Below, piece by piece: positions 35,490-49,065 of a stretch of DNA of 64,000 nt. Source of the DNA: Bugulina stolonifera (Eukaryota; Bryozoa; Gymnolaemata; Cheilostomatida; Bugulidae); the NCBI GenBank assembly GCA_935421135.1, contig OW285188.1, forward strand, positions 22,483,233 through 22,547,232, given 5' to 3'. The translations under genes and the position numbers were made by a program. Every line of letters starts with the position of its first letter. Within the stretch, counting starts at the first letter, position 1. Below the pieces are notes generated by a model. The model saw only the letters and a list, made by a program, of their open reading frames with translations, was not told the origin of the DNA and made no database searches.

Positions 35490-38400
35490 ATGGAATTTCT
35501 ATGCTGGGTTGAGAAAGTAACCATAGTAGTATGTCTACTAGTTAGACACTTATGGAGGTGAGTAATTGTTTCCTATTTCATTCAAACAAAATCCGAAAGA
35601 CATTTTTTGTAGCACCATAATTTCTGTTACAGTCTAGTTACTTCCTGTCCGGAGCTTTATTCTTTATAGAAATAATAAATAGATATAGACGAGCATTGAG
35701 TCATTGGACAAGGTTTAGGAAATTACAAGATTTGTAGATCAGAATAAGGTACAATGTATATGTTATAAATGTATCCTATATTATTAAAAACACTCTAGAA
35801 TACACATTGTGTAACTGGCCAAACCATAAAGTTTTGTGTATATTAAAGCTGGTTCAGCTCATTTGACCTACTGGTTTAATTTACAGCATTATATGACTTG
35901 CAGAAAATACCTAGTACTTACCCACTAGGAAAACATTTTGAAGACAAAACCAAAATAAATCACCGAGCAATATATAATATGTAGAACTGAATCTTGTAGA
36001 ATCACATTTATGAGAAGTTTGCCAGTTTGTTACTAGTGAAAAAATCTCCTAGAATAGCATCAACTAGATGCAGATATACTGATTAGGTTTATACACTTTT
36101 ATTTAATAATAAATAATATACCAAATTTTAATACTCAACTAGCTCTACTTAATCTTGCATAAGTTGATCTCAGCTACATGTACATGTAGGTCTTCTGTAT
36201 ATTATGCATGTATTTTGTATAGCAAATGTAACAAACACCAACTTATATATACAGATTAGCCTCTCTTACTCTAGTGGGTAACATAAGAATTGAATTAGAA
36301 CCCCAATTGCTGTACAACCTACAAAACAATTATTTTTTGTGTCAGAAGAATTGGTCATATTTTTACTTGCCAGTTTGCACATAATATTTTATGCCTTGTA
36401 GTGTTAAATGATCAATCAATGGCTTTAGCAAACAGTTTCGTAGAAGTAAATCTAGCATTTAGCTGCGGCTAATATTATAAGAACAGTGTTTTGTCAACTA
36501 TTTAAGCGTGTAAAATATCCTCTGTTTGTTGTCAGAACGTGTCTTTTCTTGATTTTTTATGATTAAACAGTGTAAGTTTAATATGGAATGTGCTAGGTGC
36601 TCTAAGGTGCTTCTAAGTGCCCATAGCAATGTTTGATTGCACAGAAGTGTTTCCTTTACTCCTTATACTTATCCAGTCCTAAATTTCGCCTCACAAAATT
36701 TGTTCAAGTTGTGAGAGCTTGTCCAGTGTAATAGCTGAACAAATTTGTATCATTTTTTTCAAAAACTTACCTATTTAACTTTATTCTTTTGTACAAATTA
36801 GCATTTTTCTCTCCTTTCTAATTACTGGTTTATAAATTACTCAATAGCTTTTCTAAAAATTTATTTGGAAAACATCTCATACGTCAAGCGGTAAATTACT
36901 AAATTAGTTACCAAACATCCAGTTACAACGCTATTACGTTTATCCTTCCTTGTTTTTTAGCTATTAACATTTACTTCAAACAATTATATATTTAGTCACA
37001 AATATAAAAAAGTGCTCAGGGTATAAAATCATGTTTAGGCTCTGGGCTACATATATAAATATACAGCGCCACTTGTTTAAAAAATAACACATATGTCTGT
37101 ACATTGAAGCTTTGTAATCCATGCTTTATTTTATGTATATTTTTTGTTGAGAATAACTATAACTATCATAACTTCACATCTACCCAACTTGCATATTTAT
37201 CTCTCTAGTTTACAAAAGAATGAAATTCTTCAGTTTCAAACTAAAGTGGAACCAACAATAAATCCAGATAATATATGTCGAGACTTTGAAAATCTTCAGC
37301 CACATCAGAAATCAATTTGCCGCCGACATCCACACGCTACAGCTTCAGGAATGCAAGGTCGGTCTCTGACATAATTTCACATTCACATTATCAGTATGAG
37401 ATCAGTTTAAGGAATAATATAGTGATTTATGGTGTTTGTCATAAGCACTGTGTCAACTGTCAAGTCATTTACTTGAGTCTCAGTAAAACCCCATTTTGTT
37501 TCGGTAAAATACAGAACAAGTTTTTGATTAAAAGCAGACAAGTTGTTCTATAAGTTTTAAATAATCACAGTAATTGGAAAAATATAATTATATATAACAT
37601 GACTAGCACATGGAGCATTTGTAATTTCTAAATTTGTGCAAGTCATGTATGTATACTTTTTCCATTAGTGTCTCATCCTCAATTATTTTAGGTATACTTC
37701 TTGCTATTCATGAATGTCAGCGCCAGTTTTCAGGACAACGCTGGAACTGCTCAAACTTGGACACTAGTGTTGCCAACAACCACCCGCTCATGTCCAAAGG
37801 TAAGCTGGTTGTTATAACGACAAGTAAACACAGTGCTACATCATATCTAAATAGTGGGTATATAATATACGTATAACATATGCACTATTGACTCATTTGT
37901 TGGAAAAAATTGGCCACTCCTTCTTATAGAGTAGTGTTGAACTCTGACTCTATGGACTGAAAGAAGATTGATTTTATAGCACTAATTTTTATTTTGAGAA
38001 GCTATAATGACCATAAATTCCACAGAGGTACACTGTCATATTTGTATAAAACATTTTGGTAGAGAAATTAGGATTCTGGCAATTGGATGATTATTCTCAA
38101 CTGTGTATGTGCAACACCAGACACAATTTGCACAATTATCCCCAATAACTGAATTACTAATTCTTGCAATAAAATGGTTATTGTCACAGAGGGCAGACAG
38201 GTGCTATAACTTCTGTAGCCACTAGACCGGTTGAGTCATGAGTTCTGATGAAATACAGTACACCCTATGACTGACCAAAATCAGTGGTTTATCAAAAATA
38301 CTAACACGCTTTTAATGACCCATTTTACTTTGCTACTGTGCTGAGTGGTGCATTATGGGCTTACTTTCGTACTTCATACAATACACAAAAATTGTGGAGT

Positions 38401-41400
38401 ATGTAAAACACTAAGTAAGGGAGATGTATCCTAACTACATGTACATGGCCTACCATTTTTGGATAAATTAGATTGAATATATTGGATCATCAAATTGATA
38501 GCAGAGGTATTTTATAAATAAATACTCTGATCAATAGTATTAATCTGCAAGTATGTAGCATCTGTTGGCATTCTGGTAGTGTTGACTTATCTAGTTGTCG
38601 TTTCAGTTACAATAATTCTACCCAAGTCTATCTGTCAGTCAGTCTCTCTGATGAATAGTCACATTATTTTGAATCAGACTCTTCAAAAGCAAATATAAAT
38701 ACTGCTAGATCTCAAATTTCTTCTTTATGCACATATTTTATCCACTTGCTCACCAACTCTTCTCAGCATTCCTTTACAATGATTTGTTGGAACAAAAGAG
38801 ACAGTAGGTTCTTGTATTATTTTTCCTCCGTATTTTCACTTTTAATAAATCATTAACAAAAAAGTGTTGACATAATTATAGCTGATGGCCAAGCACATTT
38901 AGTGATGATGAATTCTACTGGATTGTATAATGGGTTCATATATCATATACATGAGAGGAAATGCTATACAGCATAACAATAATAATTATAATCTGGAAGC
39001 TTCTATAGTCACATAAATTATAAATATAAATAGTGAAGTAAACTTCGTATCACCAACTGTAACATCAATAAAAGGATTAAAATTTTTTGTTTCATACACG
39101 ATAGTTGTCTGGAAATATTACTAAGAATCAGTGGAGTATAGCGGGTTAGGTATATGTACGACATTGTAAAGTAAAACTTGCTTAATTCAAACTTCAAGGG
39201 ACCGTCACAATTGGTTTGAATTAGGCCTGAGTTTGAATTGAAGATCACTATATCATTATATAGTGCTCAGCAGGCTAATAGTTTGAACTAACCAAGTTTT
39301 TTGAATTATCCGAGGCTGAATTAAGCAAGTTTCACTGTATATTATTACAGGTGCTAATAGTCACCACATAGATTGACCACAATACATGCACATATACCTG
39401 TAACTCTAGTTTTTACAGGTAGTTTATTCCTGGTGTGAACTTTAGTGTACATGTAAATGTAGAATGATATAAAACTGCTTGACATCATTATCACATATAG
39501 AATAATGGGATTACTGCTTTGTTACGTTGCTAAATGGCATAGCTATGGTAAAATTACCATTCTTATCAAAATATCGCCAATAGTGGATACATTATACAAG
39601 TACATGTATATGTGAAATGACACCTTTGCCACATTTTATATAATTATATTCTCTTGTGATAATGTTGATGTAGCTGATGTAGATACCTAGTGGATGTAGA
39701 TAGCTCGTGGATGTAGATACCTACTGTAGTAGATGTAGATAGCTAGTGGATGTAGATACCTAGTAGATGTAGATAGCTAGTGGACTTGTTGCCAATCTGT
39801 TACACCTTGCTCCTTGCTCTCCTTACTGTTGGTTACTTGAAATAGGAAGGTATAGAAGACTAATACTATGTAATATACAGATACTACATGTACATTTCAT
39901 ACTATCTACAGGTTACAGAGAGACAGCATTTACTCATGCTATTACAGCGGCAGGAATTGTGCATCAAGTTGCTACTTCATGTGCTCTGGGAAAAATTAGC
40001 TCCTGCAGGTAAACTAATCTTTACCATAATATTATATACATTGTATGTTATCTACCTGCTTATATAATTATGTAAACACGTAGAGAGTAGAGACACACAC
40101 CAACAGTTGTAGGTATATGTATCTTGATGGAGCAAATACATGGTTTTCCGTAAAACTTCATTGTTGTAATGCTGTCTATACTAGTGGGTTGTAATAACTA
40201 TATGATTATCACATCACATTCTATTCTTATACAGCTGTGTAAGCAGCTTGGGTGAACAGAATTCAAGAAACGAATTCAACTGGAATGGCTGCAGCCATGA
40301 CTTGGAATTTGGAGCAAAGTATGCTAGAAGATTTCTTCTGCAAAGAAAAAGGGACAAATCTATACACTCATTGATGCAAGCCCATAACAGCAAGTTGGGT
40401 AGAAAGGTAAGAAGTATATAGCCTACTTTATCGCTATATAGCCTCGTACATTATATCACACCTACCAATATAGATATGAGAATACAGTGTAATAGATAAC
40501 CTGCTGCTTATCATACCTATAAGTGTATTTTATATTACCTTGTGCTATAATATTGTACATATACATAATAATATGTAATAATATGTAGTAAATGATTACA
40601 TATACATGAACATGTACATGGCCGTACATGGAGATGGCATGCTGCTAATTTTCACATAGTTTGCTAGTGACTAGATTTTGTCAGAATACTCTCTGGTTTT
40701 TGTGACTTGATTTTTCACCTTATATTAAGTCATTTACATTGAAGAAAATATTCTAAAAGCCACCAAACAGCACTAAAAGAGATAATTTGATGTTTTATTC
40801 ATCTAAATATACACCCAAACCATGTCAAAGAATCTTGAGCAGCTGAGACCAGCCAGAATTTTTTTGCTTGCGCTCATTGGCAAGTGTGATTCTTCTACTA
40901 TATGGCTTTCAACTGTTTTATAGTCAAACTATTATAATCATTAGACCACAAGTAATAAGAATCTTTATGAGGTTGCAAATGTAACAGTTAGTATTGTTTT
41001 ATATAAACATTACACATATAGGCTACATGTATGCAATGTACAAACACAATAAATTATTATTACAGGCAGTTATTGACCAGAAAAGCACCAAATGCAAGTG
41101 CCATGGCATGTCTTCAAGTTGTGAAATCAAAACCTGCTGGTTAGCAGCACCTGATCTCAAGAAAGTCGGAGATGAACTGAAGAACCTGTATGAGAAATCA
41201 GTCCAGGTGGGTCCGATTGCCGAGTGAAACAAAGTCACTGGTGAGCGATGTCAAGCCCACCAGTGTTACAGAACAAAGATTTTTGTTTCAAATTATTTTT
41301 TTTTACTAAATAAGGTTCTGTGAAAGTTAGCATCACAGGTGTTATATATATCAGAGAAGAATATAGTATTTCATCCATTAATAATCACTGGAATTCAAAT

Positions 41401-41960
41401 ACTTTACTGATTAGAGAATAAAAAGTGAAGTGAGATAATTTAGATATAACCTCTGAACCTTTGGATATATAACATGGTAACTAAGAGCTATCGCAGAAAA
41501 ATTCAGATTGACTGTCAACTGTTAGTTAGTCCTCAAACTATTGCCATTCTTACCAACTAATTTATTGCATAAAATAAATCAAATATATTACCTCATTTGA
41601 TGTTGGCTTTAGGTAGATACAAATTCTATTCAAGGAAAGATCACACCACAGATATCAATTGAGCACAACTCAGTAAGCAAGAGACCAGCTCAGAAAGGTT
41701 TGAAAAAGAATTTGGTTTATTATGAGAGCTCGCCCACGTTCTGTGACACCATTACTGAAATAGGTACATTTGGAACTAGAGGTCGAGTCTGTAACAAAAC
41801 CTCTACCACTCAAGACAGTTGCAGTGCGTTGTGCTGTGGTAGGGGTTTCTTCACTGTTAGAGTACACAGAGTAGAGAAATGTAACTGTAGGTTCCACTGG
41901 TGTTGTTACGTGGAATGCCAAAAATGTGAATATGATGAGTGGGTTACTGTATGTAAATAG
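35490..41960 (+). CDS. Wnt family secreted signalling glycoprotein
   Basis: Exons: 35490-35557, 37209-37357, 37692-37799, 39912-40008, 40235-40406, 41066-41206, 41613-41960; phases close to 360 aa. Exon 1 (MEFLCWVEKVTIVVCLLVRH) looks like a signal peptide, has a strong donor GAG|GTGAGT and joins in phase to give LWSLQ, a usual Wnt N-terminus. Family blocks follow: HECQRQFSGQRWNCS, YRETAFTHAITAAG, WNGCSHD, CKCHGMSSSCEIKTCW, YYESSPTFC, CSALCCGRGFF, FHWCCYVEC, and the end VCK. I count 24 cysteines after the signal peptide, matching canonical Wnts. Ser214 in CHGMS corresponds to the palmitoleoylated serine needed for Frizzled binding; the following Gly of CHGxSGSC is Ser here. Orthology to a vertebrate Wnt subfamily is not assignable by eye. 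Confidence 0.95.
39169..39337. mobile_element. Pogo/Tigger-type MITE in a Wnt intron
   Basis: About 169 bp with inverted ends: AAGTAAAACTTGCTTAATTC on the left and GAATTAAGCAAGTTTCACTG on the right, flanked by TA. The CAGTGAAAC-like end with TA duplication is typical of pogo/Tigger miniature elements. The interior also pairs partially (TTTGAATT and complements). Confidence 0.7.
39676..39783. repeat. 17-bp tandem repeat in a Wnt intron
   Basis: About six copies of GATGTAGATAGCTAGTG and the variant GATGTAGATACCTAGTG, one with a 5-bp insertion, 130 bp before the exon at 39912. Confidence 0.85.
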
Positions 41961-43959
41961 GTGAACGCTACATCTCTAGAGCTCTGTGTTATCACTTATG
42001 ACAATATATATACATGTACCAATAACAGTCAAACTTTCTCTCTCTCTACTTTCATAATGTGCAGTTGGGAGTTGCGATATTCTCACTACAGTAGGCCTAT
42101 GTGTAATCATTCGCATTTATTTTATAACAATCATTAAAATGGATTCCATATTTTGTTTTGTAGCAGGTTTTTGCTTTATTACATCATTTATGCTTTCAAA
42201 GAAGTTAAATATTGTTAAAAGGAGCAGTTGTGTATTATATAAAATAGTCTACATTATACTGGTATTCGTTCCATGTGCCCTATGGATACAGTTAGCTTTA
42301 TGTGTACATGTACATACATGTTGAAGAATCTTCACTTATAACTACATTTTATTACAAGGCTATTTTGAATGACATTTCCCAAGGTTGACTTGAGGGACCA
42401 TAAGTTTTAATATATTTATTTTTGTATGATTAGCTAATGCTATGGAACTGTAAGGGCATAAATTATTTCTCGAGCTTGCAGTTCTCTATTTATTTCATGT
42501 TTTTTTGTTTTGCTACCTTATAATTATATCTCTCTCTTATAAATTTTTTTTGGATTTTTATGCATTTATCTAATAATATAATGGCATACATATAAAGAGT
42601 GGTGTAGTAGTACCTATACATATAAGCAATGGTGTAGTAGTGCTTATACGCTATACCTATACGCTATATATCATGCTAGCAATATCTTGATTTTCCTTCC
42701 ATTTCTCAAAATAATTTACTTCTTGCCCAATAACATAATTGTATACAGGTGTTGATGTAGTAGATACATAACCTACTGCATGAAAATTCTGCCATGACAA
42801 CTCCTGATATCAAATTTATATTATTCAAGTTTGCATAATGTAAATAGATTATAATGGTACAGTATAGCCAAAAAGGAGAGAGAGTTGAACTTCACATATT
42901 CTAGTGATTCCATTGACTATTATGTTTATGAAGCTCTCTATGGGTGTCGCTATAGGTACAATACCTCCATACCAATTTTTGTAATAGCCTGGTGATATCA
43001 GTTTCGATGAGGTACGGCTGGGGGCTAACTTAAAATTGGTCTTAAACATCTCGGTGAGACGCTGCCACACTGAGGGGGGTGGCTTTAGAAGTGAAGCAAA
43101 AGAGGTGGGCACATTGCACCTGCTGTGTGTAGACTCAATCTTAGAGATGGGTACACCTCGAACACTGCAACAAGTACACCTCGAACACTGCAATGCTCTA
43201 ACACTGCATTATTCTTGTTGTCATAATTATGGCTTATCAAATTGTCCTCCATTCATGATGTTACCAAACATAGTGCTAGAACATTGTGGTGCTGTACATT
43301 AGTAGTGACCAATGTTATGAGGCAATGCAATGTTTCTACTCTACCCATGAAAAATACCATACTTTTGTCTTTTTTAGTGGTTTTTATTTTACAAACTGGT
43401 AAAGGGCACACTGGCTTGTTCAAGGAGTTGTTCCCTCTATGCACGTCATAAACGATGAGAAGACAAATCCGATGTTGCTAAAATCGATCAACTTTTGTTA
43501 TAAATTTGTCAAGGTCAAGATAATAGCCCCAAGTGCAAGTAATAGATTTAGGGGCCCTCTTTAAGGTGCCACGTAAGCCGTTATGACTTTTATCCCAGGA
43601 ACCTGTATGCACTGTAAAAATAATAATTTTCCCCTAACGAAGTGCTTTTTACCGTCTCCCTCAAGATACTGTAAGAGCTTCAGCTTGATGCAAAAAGTTC
43701 GCCCTACATATTCTAACTATTAAAAGCACTACCCTTTCAAACTTACTGCTGGCATATTAAAAAGAAAATGTTGTCGAGTTGTTTAAAAAATGCGATTGGA
43801 ACTGTACTTAAGCGGGTAAGTATCAGACAATAGACATCAGCATTACTTTTACTAAACAATTAATTTTTGTCATTTATTCTTGTTTTATTATAATAAGAAG
43901 GCAAGATTTTTGTTTTTTCGAGGTGCCTGACTGAAGGTATTGAACCATCTTTTAATTGT
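41961..43959. other. Wnt 3' flank; no gene recognised
   Basis: Frames at 42849-43193 and 43036-43451 are short, overlap on both strands and match nothing I know. A 23-bp direct duplication (GTACACCTCGAACACTGCAA twice) lies near 43150-43195. Otherwise it is AT-rich without clear structure. Confidence 0.35.
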
Positions 43960-44730
43960 AATTTAAATAGGATACACAATACACGACTAAATACCTGGGT
44001 GTGATACTGCAATCAGACTGCAGGTTCGACAACCACATTGCAAAAAAAGGTGCTAGATGCTAGGAGACAACTGGGTATGATAAAACGTGCACTATACTGG
44101 CCCCTGAATGCGCAAGACTCATTACCTACAAAGCCCTGTGTTTACCTCACCTGGAGTACGCCATCGCCGCATGGGATCCATCGAGTAAGAAAGATATAAC
44201 TGACCTTGAAGAGATACAGGCCGCAGCTGTACGGTTTATTTGTAACATCAAAGGTTGAGGAGATGTTGAGGCAGCCATGATCAAGCTTGAGCTACAATCG
44301 CTAGACCAGAGGAGGAAAAATCGCAGGGTAGCACTTCTACTGCGGATTCTGGAGAAGGAAGAGCAACACCCTGCCCTCAGCGCGGCATATGATGATCTAC
44401 TGGCCCAGCCAACAGTGGAAACAGTACAGACTCGCTCCCAGTCCTTGGGGCTCTCCCGGTCGGTAGGGGCAAACAGCAACCGGTATCTCAATAGTTTCTT
44501 ACCAAGGACTATTAAAAGATATGAGGATTGGAACCAACCCAAGAGTTCTAACTGAGGGGCCTACGACCGCAACCTACATACAGTCAGGCTAGATAGTCCT
44601 GCTCAGTCAATACTGACAAACACATACCCTAATAGTATGAATACTGTCCACTAACTGACTAACCCATGAACCATATGCGGCACACCCCTTCCACCCTCTA
44701 GGGTGGTCCAGTGTGATGATAACATCGATA
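43960..44730 (+). pseudogene. 3' end of a second non-LTR retrotransposon (reverse transcriptase C-terminus)
   Basis: The pieces read TKYLGVILQSDCRFDNHI, then after a frameshift LDARRQLGMIKRALYW, then ITYKALCLPHLEYAIAAWDP, LEEIQAAAVRFICNIKG, a stop, and a tail that ends FLPRTIKRYEDWNQPKSSN at 44555. This is the thumb/C-terminal part of a LINE reverse transcriptase. The order and wording match the minus-strand remnant at 21790-22790, so they are probably related families. At least one frameshift and one in-frame stop are visible. The 5' part is missing, as is usual for LINE truncation. Confidence 0.85.
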
Positions 44731-45793
44731 GGTAATTCGACAGGTAATATACGCCACACATTAGAACAAATATTTTTTATTACTCATTTTAACCCAGAAC
44801 TCTGAGAGAACTACAGTCTGGATGTATGACTGAAGCTAATAGTAGCACATATATCACAAAACAAAGAAATATATAAATAGCACATAACACAAAAAAATGA
44901 ACAAAAATAGTACATAATATGATGTAACATAAAATATAATATGCAAAAACAAAACGATTGAGTTCTGACGACTTTACAGACATAAGTGTGGTCTGTGTGA
45001 GAAAACACAAAAAAATAGCTATTTGCAATCAGTATAATAATAATAAATATTAGTGACTTGAAATGTCTGGTCCACAGCGAACACGGAGTCATCACTACCG
45101 TCTAGGACTTAACAATGTCGAGCAACCTCCGATTTGACCAACATCGCATGAGCATATTACAAACAAGAAGGAGAAGCTGAGCATGTTACTAGGTATTACG
45201 AAGCCCACCCTTTAAAACTTTCTACTATATTGGTGTTTGCTTTCATAGCTTGTTCATAAACCTGCTGACATGAAATGGAATTCAAGATTATGAACTCAAA
45301 TATTAGATCCCTTAACACAGTATTGGAATATTAAAGCGTTAACGATTCCAGAGGAGAGAGACAAGATGCATAGGTTATAGAATATAATGTCCACTAATCA
45401 CTAGGGTATTTTTGTCAAGAATAATATTATTGTAATTCTATTGAAATGTCCAACATTGCAGTACTATGTTGATTAATTTTCATTGTGATTTCAGTTACTA
45501 TGTTCGTACAAATGGCCTTTCATGATCAGCTAGATTTGATTTTGCAGGCTCATTATTTAGAACATTGAAATTAATACGAAGCCTGCTAGTATTTGAGTTA
45601 TTTGATCTAAATTTTTTTTCAAATTTTCATGTATTGACCATTAGTCACGGGATAGCAATTAATCACGTGAAGGAATGCTACATATATGCACCATTGCGTT
45701 AATTTAAATTCCACTGCCCAAATATTTACGTTAGTAATTAACAGACTGTGAGTTACAAGTACCAACATGTAGAAGTGTTCTTGCTTGTTGTAG
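44731..45793. other. Upstream side of PDHB; first exon not located
   Basis: About 1 kb where the PDHB start, with its mitochondrial presequence, should lie. I found no ATG-containing exon with a phase-0 donor that I trust. Confidence 0.3.
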
Positions 45794-48700
45794 AACACAA
45801 ATGGAGCAACACAGATTGTACGGAGTCTCAGCTCTGATGGAAATATGGTAAGCCCCTGGCTATGCTATGATACATGAAGGCTGATAGTAAATATGCTATG
45901 CTTTTATACAATATTTGTTTAAATTGATGGCTGGTGTACATATTTTATATTGTCAGACTGTAATTTTGCTCTACACAGATGACGGTCAGAGATGCACTGA
46001 ATGAAGCTCTACGTGAAGAACTCAAATATGATGAGAAAGTATTTCTAATGGGAGAGGAGGTGGCACTCTATGATGGGGCGTACAAAGTGTCTAAAGGGTT
46101 GCATAACGAGTTTGGTGAAAAAAGAGTGTTTGATACTCCAATCACTGAGGTACCGATATTTCAATGTATTTTTATTGACAGAAAGTCATATTTAAAATGT
46201 TGTGAACTGCAATCATTAGTAGGCCTAAAAGTATCAGTTAAAATTATACTGCCTAGAATGGGAGAGGTTAGGTAAGGGAAACGATCTAGTTGTACATATT
46301 TTATACTTTGTATTGTGGGATGTCTGTTTAATTTTTCAGGAAAATGAATAATAACGATGTCTTCTCTTTTTAAATTAAATTATGCTAAAGCTAATAAAGT
46401 ATTGCAATGGAACCGGAGTTATATTTCTTGCATTCCTAGTGTCAGTGCTCAAACTACCACTTGTCCTGCACACAATAATGTATATGCGTATGGATCTACA
46501 GCTCCTTAGTACAGAAGTACACTTGTTCAACAGTTTATCAATTTTCCTATGTTGTTGTAGATGGGATTTGCTGGTGTTGCAGTTGGTGCAGCTATGGTAA
46601 GGTAATATTAATGATGGTGAAGTTAATTTCAGAGTTATTCTCTTTTGTTTGCTGATTTGTAGATGCTACTTGTATAAAGTCTTCCAGCTAGAGAATATTA
46701 TGCTAGGTTGATTTGCTATAAGATACATACATAATTCAAGTAGAATCTGTAATAAAATTACATGATATGTTTGTTTTTCCCCATCTGGGTAATAAATAAT
46801 ATAATCTTTCTATTGTCCAGTGTTTGGTACATATAATACATGTATATAATTGTAGGCTGGGTTAAAGCCAGTATGTGAGTTCATGACGTGGAACTTTGCT
46901 ATGCAAGCTATTGATCAAATCATAAATTCTGCAGCAAAAACATATTACATGTCAGCTGGACAAGTGCCAGTGCCTGTGACATTTAGAGGGCCCAACGGTG
47001 AGTGCTTGGCAGGCAGTACTGGCAGTACAAGGAGTACATTACAGTATGATAAAAGCTGCAACTGCCAACTTATTACATGACGGAAGGTATGATTGTGGTG
47101 TTTATTGCATATTGAATAGTTCAGCATACATGCACATGGATTGACCAAGTGAATCTGGTTACCTGTGTGGTGATTACTGTTTGTCATTCTAAATGGTGAT
47201 TCTGTGTACTGTAGGTGCTGCGGCTGGAGTTGCTGCTCAGCATTCACAGTGCTTTGCTGCATGGTACGGCTCCTGTCCTGGACTAAAGGTCATATCCCCT
47301 TACTCAGCGGAGGACTGCAAGGGTCTACTCAAGGCAGCCATTAGGGACCCTGATCCAGGTATATCCTACATACATGTAGATATGATATAATTCTGATATC
47401 TCCTAATCCATGCATATGATGTACTCAGATTCATGAGGTGTGGTTTATGGTTTGTTTGACTCTCATGTAATAAGGCTCACATTGTTTATCATTACAATAT
47501 AAGGGTTCAAGAGAGCTGGGGTGTCTTTCCATGTTGGGATAACTATATGTAGTATGAATATAACATGTAACTGTTGGAAAAATATATTACAGTCTTTTAT
47601 TTTTATTGTACAGCTGTGTTCTGTGTGTCACAGGTACCATGGCCCTCTCTGTGTGTGTTGTATGTACACAAGGACAAGTGATATAACTGTGCTGCTGTAT
47701 TTCAGTTGTGTTCCTGGAGAATGAAATCATGTACAATGAGAGAATGCCCATGTCTGATGAGGCTCTATCTGACACCTTTCTTCTCCCAATAGGAAAAGCC
47801 AAGATTGAAAGATCAGGTATGTTCTACATAGTATTGTAGGTGCACATCTCATTTCGTACTCTATGTATAGCAGGTGCTTGCTCAAGTAGGTATCACTATA
47901 TCCTTGTGTTTATAGGTACACATATTACCTTAGTGAGCCACTCTAGATTTGTGGGCGTGTGTCTGACGGCAGCAGAAGAGTTAGCAGGTCAAGGTATAGA
48001 GTGCGAGGTATTATGTTATATACATATACACTTATTTTCATCAGCATATCTCCTGAACTTACTGTAATTTCATATAAGTATTGTTCTCTCAGTAATTTCC
48101 GAGTGTACAAAGATGCTTCGTTCTGCCTGAGAAAACAAATCTATATATTTTTATACCTAGAAGTAATAATTATGGTCGAAAAACAGGAATGATATTCATC
48201 AATGTTATGCATACAGAATGATAATGTTATGACCATACATCCTGTAATAATCACAGGTTGTGAATCTCCGAACCATTAGACCAATGGACGAGGAATCCAT
48301 TATTAAGTCTGTTATGAAAACACATCATCTCATAACAGTAGAGGGTGGATGGCCTCAGAGTGGAGTCGGCTCTGAAATCTGTGCAAGGGTCATTGAGAGT
48401 AAGTGACTTGTACTCTTGCAGATGTATATATGTGTATTGTACACTGTAACATACCTACCTACACTGCTGTGGTTTGTTTATGTGCATGATTATTACTATG
48501 AAGTTATCGTCTCCTCATTTCAATGTGGGAGAAGACAACTTCATAGCGTAATCAATAGCTTGAAAGTCAGTTATACTAGGAAAGGTGAAATTGGTTGTCA
48601 TCCATGTAAATTGAGTGATTGAATGCACAGGGTTGATTTGAATAATTTTTTACATTTACAGGTACAGCTTTTGATTATTTGGACGCACCAGTGCAGAGAG

Positions 48701-48810
48701 TATGTGGTGCAGACATACCCATGCCTTATGCAAAATCCTTAGAAGACAAATCTCTCCCACAAGCTCATGATGTGGTTAGTGCAGTTAAGAAGACCTTAAA
48801 TGTCAAGTGA
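45794..48810 (+). CDS. PDHB: Pyruvate dehydrogenase E1 component subunit beta, mitochondrial (5' incomplete)
   Basis: Exons: 45794-45847, 45979-46149, 46561-46596, 46856-46997, 47215-47358, 47706-47816, 47916-48007, 48257-48398, 48662-48810; together 346 codons plus stop, all in phase. Seen: [94 protein letters not shown] and ADIPMPYAK. These are the conserved blocks of the E1-beta chain. That chain forms the thiamine-diphosphate-dependent alpha2beta2 enzyme oxidatively decarboxylating pyruvate in the mitochondrial matrix. The first recognised exon ([10 protein letters not shown]) looks like the end of a targeting presequence, so a further upstream exon with the start codon is expected. It is convergent with PHB1, 255 bp between stops. 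Confidence 0.95.
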
Positions 48811-49065
48811 CGTGATTGTTATATATTTTCTTATTTATGGTTGGATCTGGCAAAATAATCATTGCTGTGTTGTATACATTTAACAATATGTAGCGTATCT
48901 AACATTCAGTGTTGCAATGTGCCACTTGCTGTAATAAGATTGTGTTTTTATTTTGGATTGAGTAATACAGTATTATATAATTTTTTAAGAATAATATTAT
49001 TATATCAATATACCAAATGTACAGAAAAGACACACACTTTGTTTCATAACATACACAGACAGACA

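Noticed and set aside
42849..43451. Overlapping frames on both strands (60-114 aa) downstream of Wnt
   Set aside because: No recognisable motif, no splice support and mutually overlapping; kept as unannotated flank.
45117..45182. Arg-rich ATG frame (MSSNLRFDQHRMSILQTRR) as the PDHB mitochondrial presequence
   Set aside because: It reaches a stop codon with no GT donor before it, so it cannot be joined to the PDHB exons.
45799..45847. ATG at 45799 as the PDHB start
   Set aside because: It is out of frame with the following exon; the frame that joins in phase has no ATG at that point.
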